This document shows positions 1-15,857 of a stretch of 64,000 nucleotides of DNA, one piece after another; position 1 is the stretch's first letter; every line of letters begins with the position of its first letter. The notes beneath the pieces are model-generated. The model was not told the origin of the DNA, ran no database searches, and was given only the letters and a program-made list of their open reading frames with translations. The stretch comes from Chrysomallon squamiferum. Its lineage: Eukaryota; Mollusca; Gastropoda; Neomphalida; Peltospiridae. Position numbers and translations under genes: made by a program. The stretch is from positions 18,960,956-19,024,955 of the forward strand of contig CM022671.1 of NCBI GenBank assembly GCA_012295275.1. Direction: 5' to 3'.

Positions 1-3042
<3,042 letters not shown>

Positions 3043-6000
3043 TGGCTAGATTTTGTATCCAAGACAACGCCAATAACATCTGAATATCTCATCATTCCAA
3101 GTTGCAGACTGTCATGTAGTTTCCACTGGAACACAGACATGCTGATGTGGCCGACATGTTGATATGGTTTTATTCCTAGATTCTATGTCGCATCCATATC
3201 TTTTAATTAGTAATTGGGTGCGGGTAATTTGAATTTTCTGTTTTTGTTTAATTTCCTGTAATTCTTTTATTCCTCTTCTTTTTTTTTTTTTTTTTTTTTT
3301 TTATTAAAATGAAGAATAGACAAGATTGATGATAACTGGACTTTGTTTTAAATAACATGATTTAATATGTGAAGTATACCTACTGAGAACTGACTAATCA
3401 TTGTAATAGATAATAGTTAAGTTTCAGTTGTTAAGAGTATTAACTAAAGATGTAACATGTACTTGTTATAGAACTAACATTGATAATAGGAAATGTTTTA
3501 CCATATGGCTTGTGGCTTTATGTACATTTTTGAAGGTTTTTTATTTATTTTTTTTCCTTTTTCCTTTTTTATTTTTTTGTTATTTTATTTTATTTTATTT
3601 TATTTTATTTTTTTTTTTTTTTATTTTTTTATCTTTTCTTAATGAATTTACTATTTTTCCTATTATCACAAATGTTTCTTATCTTTTGTCAAATTATGTA
3701 AAAAGTCATATACATCCTTTGCAGTAATTGCTTGTTTTAATTGTGAATTTTCATTTTCTGTAGAAAAACTGAATCACCAGTTTGATTCCAGTGTACATAA
3801 TTACAGTTTGAATGGAAAGTAGATAAAATCAATTTAGATTTTTCTCTCCAATTAATATTGACTAAAACATTTTTGTTAAATAGTTCATCATCTTTTTTTC
3901 CCTTTTGTTTTGAATTTAAAAAAATATTTAAATCATACACTATCAGTGACATCACATCATTTGTTTTTTCATTTTCTTTTTTTTAAATTACAATTCTTAT
4001 AAAAGCAGATAAGATTACTTTCTTCCTGCTAATAACTGTTACAAAAGCGCACAATTGTGGTATCCTGTTTTCTCAACAAAACAAAACAAAAGCAGATTTT
4101 GTGCATAGCTTAAATTGCTTACTTTTCTTAGTCTTGCATTTGATACCTTAAGCAGAGTTTTTAATTTCATTTCATTCTTCTTTTTTTCTCCTTTGCTTTC
4201 ATCATTAATGAACCATGTTCCTGAGACATTAAAAATGTAAGACTTCAGATTCAAACCTTGGTGTGTTTTAATTTTAAACCTAAGGCTAATATTTTTAAAG
4301 TTTCACCTGCATGCCCACTGATTACATTGGTTTTATATCTTACACAAATGATGCCATCTTTTTTCTCTTTTTTCCCCCTTTTTTTATCAAACCTCATGAC
4401 TGTTCATGAGTTAATATAGTAACTGCATGAATTAACTTTACATACTTGAAAAAAAGAAAGCTTTTTGCATCATCTTTTTGCTTGATTTTTATTCATAATA
4501 CTGAAAAAATAACAAAAAAAAACAAAAAATTTTTTTTAGAAAATAAAAATAAATAAATATGAATGTAATAAGATAAAGGTTTAGGATACTGAAATGTTTA
4601 TCCTTGTTTATTATGCTAATGTATATTTTACTGTTGTGTGGTGAAGTGTTCCTAAGCTTTTATGTATTTGCTACTGATTATCTTTTTTTCTTTTCATGTA
4701 TCATTAATCATTTTAGCTGTGGTTAGTGAAGACATAATTACGACATATTTGTAATAAAACTAATTCATGAAAAATGATAGTGGTTATAGGCTGCACAGAC
4801 AAAATAAATGTAAAAAGTGTTGAAAAGGCAGACTGTTTCTCAGGGAAACCTAGAATGGTTAAATAAGATGGATTAGTGCTGTGAGTGCGAAAGAGAAATT
4901 TTGATTCAGTTTAGATTTTAATAATATAATTAAATGTTTTTCTGGTATATTAATTTTCTGTTATCTTGATAAAATTTCTAACCTGTTGTTAGGACACTGT
5001 ATACATGTGATTGATTTAAATTACAAATAATCATTTCAGCTGTACAAATATATTTTTAACTAACATTTTTTAGAATTTAAGAAGCAGTGACTATACAGAT
5101 CAATCCAGTTTTATGAAGAAAAAAAAACATCATTTGTTTTTTAAATCAACATTGTGGGCAGTAATTGTCATCCTGTTATTTTTACTAGTGTTCTGGTCAG
5201 AAATATTCTTATAATGTCACATAACTGGGCAAAGCCTTATTATATCAGTATTCATAAATATTTCTTACACCTTTTAACAAACTATACAAATTTCACTTTA
5301 TCTGTCTCAGATTAAAACATTTTATTCTTAGTTCAAATTTTCATCTTCTAGGTGTGCTGGGTGTTTTTCTCTTCTTTAAATCTTATTCACAAACATGACT
5401 AACAATAAAATTCAGTTTTGTTTACTGTAGGAGGAAAAAAATCTGTTACAGTAATTATGAGTCTTATTTCTTTTTGTGTTCAGCATTCAAGAAGTGTTTT
5501 TTAAAACAAAATAACAGTTGGGATATTCTTTGGACTTTTTCTTCTTTATTTTAAATGTTTTAAAATTGTTGAAAATGTGAACTAGATACTATATTGTCAG
5601 TATTGCCAAATTTGCTCTCCAAGACTAAGAGGAACTGTGATACAAAGATTGTATCAAAATGTATGTGATACACAACAAATTGTCTAATGTTTTTTTGCAT
5701 ATCAAAATTTTTTATTGCTTTTTCACCTCTTGTTCTTTTCCTTTCTATTTTGTAATGGCCTCTTTTTGTCTGTTTGGGATTTAGGTTTGTTCTTAAAATT
5801 GCTTACGATAATGTAAGATCTTCATTTCCTTTGGCTTTGGACTTTTTAAATTCAAAGTTAGATTCAGCAAATATGGAATTGGGCGCAGTTAATTTATTTA
5901 CAGGAATGCTAAGAAAAATAAATATAAAAAAATGAAATTACAAAAATCATCAACTCATTTCCCATTCTAAAAGTTCATTGTTCAGTATGTTGTTGAATTT

Positions 6001-8462
6001 GCAGTATAAGAATAGATTTTTAATTAGCTTTGTAGTTGATGTGCATATGACATTTTAACTTTTTCTTAATAAATTGTATGCAGCAATATAATTTTCATTA
6101 ATAAAGTTTTGCTTATTGTATCAATATTAAATACGATTCAGGCATGTAGCCAGAAGATACTTTTTCTTGTCACCATCTATTAAGTGTACAGCATGCATAG
6201 CACTCATTTTTTTCTCTTTTTTATATTTACCTTCTTATATAGAATATATCGTTTGAAATGTATTACACATATCCCAGAATTACTTCAACGTGTATAGTCC
6301 GGAGATTATTTTAATTTACACATCCCAGTGCTATGCATAACAAGAGGTCTCGTCTGTACACTACTATGAAGGTTTCTAAAAAATAGACTAATTCATCATG
6401 GTGATCTGAGATTAAATTTGATTGGTTTTGATTCACACATTATTGAGTAATAATTTTGTGTGATTAGTGCATGATTTGTAAAGAGAAATGGACATTAAAG
6501 TAAGATCTGAAAGTGTAAATCAGAAAGTAAATCAGCAGATAAAAAAAATATATATTAAAAATGAAATAAAATAAAATTTAAAAAAAAAAGAACAAAACAT
6601 CAAAGAAATATTATCTTTTAAAATTTGCTGTTTTAACATAAAATTGTAAAATATGTTGTAGTTTACATTTAAATTTTTTTTTTTTTTATTTACTGGATTT
6701 ATTATGTATTTTTGCAGTGAATATTTATTAACAGATTGTAAATGGCAGTTTTGGAACAAACAGAAATTTAATGTGGGCAACAACTTTTACTTGTAGCTTT
6801 ATGGTATGATATTTGAAGGTTTTAAATGTCCATTTCTCAACTACTGATCATACATACCATTTATGCCTAGTCGATTGTTAAATATAAAACATGAATGGTA
6901 TTATGTAATTGGAAATGTATAACATGTATAATTTAGTAGAAAATAAAATTCACATCAGATAATATTGTCTTTTGTTGCTTTGTTCAGGGTTTAACACTGC
7001 AAATATAAAGCGATTACTGTAAATTGAAATTGTTCAGAAATTGTTTTCTTTAAAATGTTGAAAGTTACGTCAGTAACCATGTACAGTCACAATTTTGACT
7101 TTTCTTGTACCTGTGATGACTGCTTTAGAAGTCAGTAAACAGAGTCTGGTGTATTATCACATTTTTATCTATCCTAAATGATATCTGGGCAATTACTTGT
7201 TCTATAATTTAGAACAGGGAGTCAACAGAACAAGACTTTAGTCACTTCCAATTCTTCTGTGTTGTTTTAAACAAAAAAAGAATACTACTACTAGTGAAAA
7301 TTGCCATGAACCCACTCAAAGGATGACCACAATTTAAATGGTGAAAATTTTATGTTCTGTACAAAAAAAAAAAGAAGAAATGTATGAAATTATAACAAAA
7401 ACCTATTAAACATTAAATAAATCATATTTAATGACATAAAAATGTAAAATGGTAAAGAATGAATGATGAAAACATGGTAACCATGGCATGAATTACTAAT
7501 TTCATTTTAATAACAAAATCCAACACTTTTCTGTGATACTGGAATTGATGTTGGTGTGACAATGTACCCCAAGTATTGACCAGAATCACATAGAACTTAC
7601 ACATAATATATGTACAAGAATTTCATTAAAGAAACATCACTTAACAAGTATGAACATAATAACAATCAATGAAAGATAAATTTTAAATCAAAAAAGAAAT
7701 ATTTTGGTAAAACATTCAAATAAATAAAAAAAAAGTAAATATAATTATATACAATTAAATCCAGGTGATGATTTTACATTTTTCAGTTTCATTAAAATGA
7801 AAGAAATTTATACATTCTTTTTCTCACATATATTCTGATAATCTTCTGTTCTAGCATGATTTCTGTTATAGCCTTCAGGCTTCAAAATACCACAATTCAT
7901 CAGTTAAAGGTTTCTGAACAAATGAGTTATTATATATCATATTAAAAAAAAATTCTACTTCTTCCTCATTTCATACTCAAGACTATTCGTTTTTCACTGA
8001 AAAATTCATTCAGTTTTACACCATAAAAACACAGCAGTTAGAAGCAGTTTTTAATCACCACTAGTACCAATATTTTATTGTTGAGCTTTACTTTAAATAA
8101 AAGACAAATCCTGGTAACAGTAAAGAGCAGCGTTGTTTTATTTATGGAGATGCGATTACTGAAATATCAAAAAAAAGTTACTGAGTCATCTTTGAAGAAT
8201 TAGTCAATACAGTAACGTTTGCAGTATATTACTGAAGTTTCTGTGGTGATGAACTAATTTTATATGAAGGGGAAGAACTATAGTGAAAAAATAAATAAAT
8301 ATTAAAATAAAATAAATGGCACACTTTCATGGTATAGTTTCAAAAGATAAATATACTTTACAAACAATTAAATTTCATGGGGAAATACTCTGAAAAAAAA
8401 AATTACAATAAAGAGCATTTTTTTAATTAATATTTCCAAATATAAGAACTTTTAAATACAGC

Positions 8463-8497
<35 letters not shown>

Positions 8498-8618
8498 CTT
8501 TTAAATCAAATTTTTTTTTTTTTATAATATGTACAATTATTAGACATTACACAATGATTGGTTAAAGCCATGAATAAAACAAAATTATGAAAAATAATGC
8601 AAAATGATTTGATAACAA
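3043..8618. other. AHCYL1 3' UTR and convergent intergenic region
   Basis: No coding signal is seen on either strand. The start must be AHCYL1 3' UTR, but its end is unclear. Candidate poly(A) signals include ATTAAA at about 3303, AATAAA at 4753, about 6108 and about 6944. The region has a poly-T run (3279-3302), a short TTTTA array (about 3581-3609) and a (CA)15 run (8466-8495). NRF1 arrives from the other side, so the two 3' ends face each other. Confidence 0.6.
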
Positions 8619-8624
8619 TTTATT
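8619..8624 (-). terminator. Candidate NRF1 poly(A) signal (AATAAA)
   Basis: The minus strand reads AATAAA 89 bases after the NRF1 stop codon. Several more AATAAA matches follow in this AT-rich DNA, so the longer 3' UTR forms are possible. Confidence 0.4.
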
Positions 8625-8713
8625 TTATTACAATTTCCACAAAGGAAAACCATAACTTTAAATTTTTTATAACATATATATATATATCTATATTTCTATA
8701 TCTGATTTAACTG

Positions 8714-8880
8714 TCATGAGACTTGATCCTGTTCATTTGAAGTTACTTCTACTGCTTGAGTTGCATCAGGCACCTCCAACTTAAGTGAGTTGAGTGGTGC
8801 CATGGCAACCTGAACACTACCTATCATGCTCATGTTTGAAGTCACAGTCTGGTATATTGATGTTGGCAAAGTAACAATAC
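8714..8880 (-). CDS. NRF1: NRF1 last coding exon
   Basis: Acceptor atttcag precedes 8880. It encodes GIVTLPTSIYQTVTSNMSMI, SVQVAMAPLNSLKLEVPDA and TQAVEVTSNEQDQVS, then TGA at 8716-8714. The VQVAMAP block is an NRF1 C-terminal signature. Confidence 0.92.
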
Positions 8881-11800
8881 CTGAAATGAGAAAAAATATA
8901 GATTACAAACCTCCAAGTTTATACTCAAAACTAATTAATAAAAACATAAATTATTCCATTTTTAAATTTGAAATATCATTATAACCCAAATATTATTATT
9001 TTTTTAATATATTCCTGAACTTGCTTTTCCTTAAGGTCTTTAAAAACAGAAAAATATTTGGTCCAACAATAGGATGAATTATCAAAACATTACCAGAGTT
9101 TTTAATTTATTTTTTATGGCTCCTGCTATATAAAAATGCATACCTCCTAACCCACTATCAGACGAAAACACCAACTGTCCACTCTGATTGATAGAAGCTC
9201 CAGATATTGCAGTCAGATTTCCTGCAGACACCTCCACAGTGACTGGAGTCATCTGATTCATATATGTGCCTAGTTCATTCTGATTAGCTGCTACTTCTGC
9301 CAATGTCTGCACTGCTTGAGTGGCTTCTTGTTGCTGGTTTTCATGCAGCTGCTATAAACAAACAAATAAATACACAAATATTGAAAAAAATTAAATACTG
9401 AACAAAATATTGGTTAATATATTCTGAATATCAATGTCAAATCAAGTGATTCATTGATTGGCTCATGTTAGCTCATTTTATCTTAAATTTTAGTAAATAC
9501 AAAATAATAAAGATTATTGATAAAAAGAAAAAGGTAATTCGTCTATACACATTTTCATCTACATTTAGGATATTCTGATTAAATATCCAACTTTATGCAT
9601 TTACCTCAGAACTGACAGCATGAACAACAGTAGCTTGTGTTCCATCTGCCAAAGTGATGACAGAATTTCCTTGAGGTCCAGTGTCAATATGGATAATTGA
9701 AACAGTGCCATCTGGATTGCTAATGGTCTGGACCATTGTTCCATTAAAGTGAGCGTGGCTTTGTTCTGCCTGCTGACAGTTAGAGTCACTAAAGACATGT
9801 AGAAGATCATCTCGGCCATGATGTTTGTAACAGTTCTTCACAATAGTTCTAAGAGCTTCTGTCCATGACACCTGTGATCAAATTATTATATTTATTAAAT
9901 TAGCAATGCACTGAATCAGGTATTACAACCATATGGAAAATATTGAATTATATTTGAACAATCAGCAGTGAAAATAAGATGTCTGGGTGTGCTTGCATTC
10001 ATGTGTGCATGTGTGCATGCATGTGTTCCATACATTTTTCTTCTCTTCCTCTGTGCGTGCATCACTGCGAACATTTGCCCAAGGCAGGTCACATGGCCAC
10101 CAGACAGGACGACACTCGAATTTTCCCCATCCTGGTTTGCTTCTTCCTGTTGAGTATTTTAGCATTTCTGGAATAAAGTTTCTCAGCTGAGCCTGAAAAT
10201 AAAAAAGATTTTCTGCTTATTAAAATGAGCATATTTTTATTACAAACTTGAAAGTTTCACCAAAAACTGTTATCTGTCATATACTTTTGCATACAAATCA
10301 TTATGACTGCAATCCAGTAAAGAACAGATTAAAACTAAATGAATATCTATTAATAAAAATATAATCACACTACATGATTACAACCTGTGTCATTTTGTCC
10401 ACAGGAGTTGGAATGCCATCAATAACAAGGGGAGGTAAGTCATGCAAATGATTCATGGAGGCATTTCCAGAAGGTGCCTGCTCTTCAAGTGATGACTCAA
10501 GTTCCTGAACAATCATATCTCGACAACTTCGCATCTGAAATATCACCAAAAAAATACAGAAACATTTCAATTACAAAAAGGTTATTATTGGTCATGAACA
10601 TTGATAAATCAATTTATAAATTTCATTTTGATATTAAACATAAGAAAAAACCCAGAAAAACAAGAAAAATGTAATGTGTGTATATTTAATATTGTATATA
10701 TGTGTGTTTAATACAATACAAAAAATAAATCAATTAACAATATTCTTTTTGATATTAAACATTACTAAAAATATATAAATAAATTTAATAAATGCATTCT
10801 TTTATTTGTATATATTAAATGACCATATCCATATGTTTGCTTGAATGTTTGTATGTATGTAGTTAGGTAGGTTAATATTTAGTGCTAACTTTTTGAGAAA
10901 TGATATTTTGAACATTGACAACATTGCAACAGAATCAACAAGCATGACATGCTATTTTCAGTTACTCATACCATCAGCTTGATTAATTAACAAAAAAACT
11001 GTGTCCATATATTGAGATCTGTTAAATTACTACCACAAGAAGTACATCATGAATTTTCAAGGCCGAGTATGCAATACTAAAAAAATGTCAAGTCATCAAA
11101 ATGAGAAAAACAAATACTTAAAATGACAAATGTGAAAAAAACATTAAAAATGTTTTGACAGTATCCCATTCCATTTCTGATGATTGGTGTTGCCTATGAT
11201 TTAAAAGCTTGAAAGTACTCCACACTGAGTAAATAAAGACAATAAACTATTCTATCATTAACTTCAATTTCAGATATATCAATGCAATACTATCCTGAGT
11301 TTGTACTTGACATTTACATGATAGCTATGACATAGCATGTAACTGTAGCACTGAACTAGCAGCCTGCACATCTTGAACTAACATTATTACAATTTCAAAT
11401 CCAAAAACACTTGATTAACAGTAAACCAGACACATACAGTATACACTTGTGATTTCTTAGCTGTATTTTGATCCTGTACCTTTCTGATACATTCAGACTC
11501 ACTTTCCAGACACATCTATGTTTTGTTGCATGGAGATAATAAGTATATGTCTTGTTTTTCTTTTAATAACTTGGATTGTTTGAATTAAAACAAAATAATG
11601 TTTTTCGGTAATTAACACTGAAAATAAAGCAAGAAGTAGGCAGTGTAAGCTAATTTTCAAGTATTGATCAAAGCTAACTTCTGAAACTTAACCCATGGTG
11701 AATTCAGCTGAGTCAAACTGCCAGAAACCCCTCTGAAGTTCAAACTACAAAAATTATTTTGAAATATAAAGATATTTTCTATTCCTGAATAAAATAAAAG

Positions 11801-13645
11801 ACAAGTGTATAATACTAGCATTGTTGGTATCACAATCTGTTTCAGCAGCAGCCAAGGTGAATAACAGTAGTGTGTGCTCATCAACAATTTGAACACAAAA
11901 ACTATCAGATGGCAAGTGGTGGCTGTTGTTATACTGGAAAAGGCTGCTGCTCTAGTGACATTGTGCTAAGTTTAAAATATCTTTCAAAAAGAAACTGAAC
12001 AAGCTTTCAAATGGTATCAGTGATAAACCCATTGCAATATATCATAATTTTAGTTTGAAGACAATTTTTCAAGAAAAACAGTAATTTTCCTTTTATTCCC
12101 ATCTTGCCATATATCATTACAAAGCTCATTTTATTAAAAGCAGCTATGTAGCCTGTCCACTTCCAGAGCCAGGCACCACATTAGTTGGGATTTGGTTTTC
12201 AATGATCAGCTCCAATTACAAATTCACAAACAACATAAAATTCAAGAGCAATTTTCCATGCAATTCATAATGTTACAGGTTGCTTGTAAGCTGAATTAAA
12301 AGAGATTAAAAAACACTGGTTTTGCACATTTTTTATGATGATGGTATGAAATGTTACTGTCTGCCATTATCTATTGTATGTATATATTTGTGGAAGGAAG
12401 ACAGAATTTATGTTAGAATATAAATTTTTTAAATCTCAGCTTTACTTAAAATAAAAATGTATTTCATAAATGACATTTCAGTCGTATTTCAGAAACAAAA
12501 TAATAGTTATTATTGAAATCAGCTGTAACTTGCCACAGACTCTAGAGGCTGAGAGCCAAATACTTTATATGAGGACCCAGACTGAGATGCTTTGCCAGGT
12601 GTACAACACAACACTACTGCCTGCTGTCCCACTCTAGTTGTGTATTCATCCAGTGTACTTCTCAACTTTCTATAAAATTAAAATATCAGTATTAATATCA
12701 ATAAGAGTAAATAATACTCTTCAAAACTATAAAAATAAACCAAAAAAGATATAAACATTTAGGTTTACTTTCTATACTAATTTTTCCCCCCAGCACGTGA
12801 AGCTAAAGAAAAGTAGAACAAATTAATATTTCAAAATAAATAAAATTTAAATATATGATTTTGTGACTATTACTGCACCAGTTAAGACTTGATAGTTTGC
12901 TGAAATTTTACAAAAACCTAATCTGCTATCAAATTAAATTTCAATGTCATTCGTAAGTAAGTAAAAAATATTTTAAACACCTACCAATTTTTTCCTCCAA
13001 GAAATATTAATTATTTTTTAAATGTTCAAATTCAAATAAACCTGATAAGTCTTGTCTGCTGTCTTTTTCTGCGAGAAGGATTTGTTTCAAAATGGTGTGG
13101 ATGTCCTTTCCTCTTTCCTGATGCAATAGCTGCTGCAGCTGCTATCCCAACAGGACCTGGTAATATAAAACTCCCATAAATGTGAAAAATGTGTTGCTAT
13201 ATAATAACTTCTGAAGTGGTGAACAATATAAAATAGATTATATTTTCAAACTGACAAAATATAAAGTGAATTGGTTTTTTTTTTAATATTTCATCACTTA
13301 AAAATATAGTTTAGTAAAAAAGTAATGAATCATTGAACCTTTCCGAAACAAGAAATACAGGATCATTAAAATAATTATTTAAACAAAGTTCTAAATGTTT
13401 TTAAATTGTAAGTCAGAAAGAGCAAATGATTTAATAAAAATGTTTTGTGTCTGGGTGTAATTATATTTACTACCTGCTGCAGCTAGCTGTGCTGTAACTT
13501 CATCAGACACTGTTCCCTGTAACAATTCTGAGGCATCAAAACCACTTTCTGGAGAGCTGGGCTCACTGATGTCATCCTCTAAAATGCAGCTGTTGGCATT
13601 CATTGACATTGTTGTCATGTCATTACAGTTTACTGATGTATTCAT
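8714..13645 (-). CDS. NRF1: Nuclear respiratory factor 1 (NRF1/ewg/P3A2 family), complete coding region
   Basis: Eight coding exons on the minus strand (13645-13474, 13156-13042, 12669-12534, 10534-10385, 10192-10034, 9871-9605, 9351-9144, 8880-8714) join in frame to about 457 residues plus stop; vertebrate NRF1 is about 500. Order: acidic/Ser N-terminus, DEVTAQLAAAG, Ala-rich stretch and basic NLS (SGKRKGHPHHFETNP, RRKRQQTRLIRKLR), the conserved DNA-binding/dimer domain (TLDEYTTRVGQQAVVLC, IPEMLKYSTGRSKPGWGKFE, WTEALRTIVKNCYKHHGR), then a Gln/Thr/Val-rich activation region ending PVQV-like SVQVAMAPLNSLKLEV and a short tail. NRF1 is a nuclear homodimeric factor binding GC-rich palindromes (consensus YGCGCAYGCGCR) in promoters of mitochondrial and growth genes; fly ewg acts in neurons and muscle. 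The start ATG at 13645 is the first in-frame ATG after the acceptor at 13676; a 5' non-coding exon upstream is likely. One intron appears to use a GC donor. Confidence 0.94.
9144..9351 (-). CDS. NRF1: NRF1 coding exon 7
   Basis: Acceptor tttatag precedes 9351 and donor gtatgc begins at 9143. It encodes QLHENQQQEATQAVQTLAEV, then a Thr/Val/Ser-rich activation segment ending SSDSGLG and the first base of Gly. Confidence 0.9.
9605..9871 (-). CDS. NRF1: NRF1 coding exon 6
   Basis: Acceptor tcacag precedes 9871 and donor gtaaat begins at 9604. It is 89 codons. VSWTEALRTIVKNCYKHHGR ends the DNA-binding domain, and NPDGTVSIIHIDTGPQGNS begins the activation region. Confidence 0.93.
10034..10192 (-). 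CDS. NRF1: NRF1 coding exon 5 (DNA-binding domain)
   Basis: Acceptor tttcag precedes 10192 and donor gtatgg begins at 10033. It is 53 codons with AQLRNFIPEMLKYSTGRSKP, GWGKFECRPVWWPCDLPWAN and VRSDARTEEEKKN. Confidence 0.93.
10385..10534 (-). CDS. NRF1: NRF1 coding exon 4
   Basis: Acceptor atttcag precedes 10534 and donor gttgta begins at 10384. It is 50 whole codons: MRSCRDMIVQELESSLEEQA, then LPPLVIDGIPTPVDKMTQ, a well conserved NRF1 stretch. Confidence 0.93.
10535..12533 (-). other. NRF1 intron 3 (GC-AG)
   Basis: This 2.0-kb intron starts GCAAGT (minus strand, from 12533) and ends in atttcag before 10534. No further exon or repeat family was recognised inside it. Confidence 0.65.
12534..12669 (-). 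CDS. NRF1: NRF1 coding exon 3, with GC splice donor
   Basis: Acceptor tttatag precedes 12669. It encodes KLRSTLDEYTTRVGQQAVVL, CCTPGKASQ and YKVFGSQPLESV. The exon edge that keeps the family's LE(N/S)V is followed by GCAAGT. The alternative GT three bases earlier (gtggca) drops the Val and is a poor donor. Both keep the frame. Confidence 0.87.
13042..13156 (-). CDS. NRF1: NRF1 coding exon 2 (NLS and basic region)
   Basis: Acceptor taccag precedes 13156 and donor gtttat begins at 13041. It encodes PVGIAAAAAIASGKRKGHPH, then the RRKRQQTRLI basic run. Confidence 0.92.
13474..13645 (-). CDS. NRF1: NRF1 coding exon 1
   Basis: It starts MNTSVNCNDMTTMSMN, has SEPSSPESGFDASELL and ends in DEVTAQLAAA with one base of a Gly codon. 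Donor gtagta begins at 13473. The open frame continues upstream to a ttctag acceptor (exon edge 13675), so the exon probably also carries 30 bases of 5' UTR. Confidence 0.88.
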
Positions 13646-13898
13646 ATTTTTGGATGGTCTATCACAATACAGCAACTAGAAAGATATATATATCTATATA
13701 TATAAAACTGATCATTGTTTATTAGTATTATTATTATTTTTTAAATATACCATTTATTTCCAAAGTAAATTGGGTATTCAGAAATCAAACAAAGCTTCAT
13801 ACAGTGGTATTCTTTACAAAGTTATATTAGAATTTATAGGCTATTAATATTCAGTAGTTCAGTGACTAGAACCGTTACAAATGAATAGTGAAAATTAC

Positions 13899-13904
<6 letters not shown>

Positions 13905-13930
<26 letters not shown>
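13905..13930 (+). repeat. Poly-A run (26)
   Basis: Uninterrupted A homopolymer just upstream of the NRF1 first coding exon. On the transcribed strand it is poly-T in the probable 5' intron. Confidence 0.9.
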
Positions 13931-14499
13931 GGTTCATGAAAGTTCCCATTTTTATTATATCAAAATTCAAATATATTCTTGAAAAATTAAACAACATTTA
14001 AATAAATTTTAATTGTTTTTTTCTATTATCACAACATTTGTTAGTTATGATTATTCACTACTTATCATGGAAGTCTGTAAAAACCATTTACTGTGTTCAA
14101 TGAACTTTTAAAATTGTTACTTTGAATGTAATGAACTTGTACTGTTAGTGTTATAGTCTTAGTTACACCAAGTAAATATTGGAATATAATGTTCTCACCT
14201 GCATCTTTATTACTATTATCAGAATAATTATGAATGGATATTTCTAGTACATTTTAAAATTCAAATGTGACCAGTTAAATTCATTATTTTACTTTATTTA
14301 TATTTTTAATAATGGAAAAGTTTGGTAGTAACTAGTTAATTTTGGTTTGTCATTTATTTAACTATTGTTTTGTTGTACAAATAATCTAATGTATTTTGCA
14401 CATTAATGGGAAGGAACTAAAAAGTATTCAACATAAATGTGTTTCAAAACAGTTTAAACATGTTCGTGTTAAGTTATTCTTAATAAATATATCGTCTGC

Positions 14500-15070
14500 A
14501 TGAAGAAGCATACATCGCAGTGCGCAAGACAAACATTTCAACTCGCTGCGACTGCGCTTGGGCGTGCGCGAACAACTACGACAACCCTTACTGGAAGCCT
14601 GGGTTTGTTACTGGGTGTTGTTCCGACGACACTCTTTTCAACAAAAATTGGATTTATTAAATGTTTTCGATATTTCTATAAAAATGCCAACGGCTTAACA
14701 ATTCTTATTATAAACATATTACAAAGATGTTTCTTGAACGGCTGAACAAAAATAATATGTTATCAGTTCTTCATCAAGTAAACTGCGGAAGACATATTGA
14801 AAATTTCTGTTCACTGCGTCTGCGCAGCTACGACAGTAATATTTTGATTCACTCGTACTCCTTTCATTTCATTGCTGATACCTGCATTTTAATAACACTT
14901 ACATCTGATATCTTCGGTTTATCCCATGCAAAGATAAAGTCTTCTTTTTTGATACATAATAACCTCTTCGGTTTGGTTTTATTTTCCTAAACTGATTGAA
15001 TGTATTGCTACGCTTTCAGTTGACACTGCTGCACGTCTGCTGTGGCACGACAGGAAATAGTACCCCGTAT
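14500..15070 (-). promoter_or_regulatory. Probable NRF1 promoter / 5' non-coding exon region with TGCGC sites
   Basis: This patch is richer in G, C and CpG than its flanks and lies 0.9-1.4 kb upstream of the NRF1 coding start. It contains TGCGC at 14521, 14553, 14565 and 14821, and TGCGTCTGCGCA at 14815-14826 (10 of 12 bases match the NRF1 palindrome TGCGCATGCGCA). A minus-strand donor-like CCA|GTAAGG near 14592 could end a 5' UTR exon. No transcript evidence is available; this is inference from position and composition. Confidence 0.4.
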
Positions 15071-15825
15071 TGTTGCTTGATTTATTGTTGTTACAATAAT
15101 TTAAATATTTTATTATTTCATAGAATAACTAAACTATTTATTTATATTTGTTATACCATATGGAATATAAAAATTAAAAATACTTGTTAATTAGTTACGG
15201 GGGGCCCCGAAAAGGTTATTCATTCGTTGAAGAAGCCTAAGTAGAATAACGCATGGATATGTAGCTAATTTGTTTATTTATTTATTTTATTGAATTGAAT
15301 TTTATTTTTTTAACAACATTATGCCTCTACTCCTATTCTGTGATCACTTTTGTAATTAAATACACGTTTTCAGATTGTTTTCATTTTTATTTTCCAAATA
15401 CTTTCATTAATTATTTTTTCGGTTAAATTCATTCTATAATATTGTTAATATTTAAGTATATTCATTTTTGGTTACGAAATTATGAACAACAGCAGTAATA
15501 GTAATAAATTTAACTTCATGGCAGTTTATCATTATATACCCATGAACTTGGATGAACAGACGAAGAGAAGACATTTTATGACTTTCGAATGTATCGTAAA
15601 TTACGTAATAAAAAACGTTGCTCATCCAGTATTTCCGGAGTGCAAATATATAAATCAATACATACATCAGATTATAGCTCATTGTTCATTTGGATTATTA
15701 TTCACATTAACTATATATTATGTCTTTAGACAACAGTATAGCGTACTGTGATCATATGAATGACTGAAATTTTAATTTTCCAAATAATACGAAATTTGTA
15801 TACATTTTAAAACTGTCACTAGATT

Positions 15826-15857
<32 letters not shown>

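Noticed and set aside
15482-15751. 89-codon plus-strand ORF upstream of NRF1
   Set aside because: AT-driven codon use, no signal peptide or domain, and an overlapping open frame on the other strand; it looks like chance.
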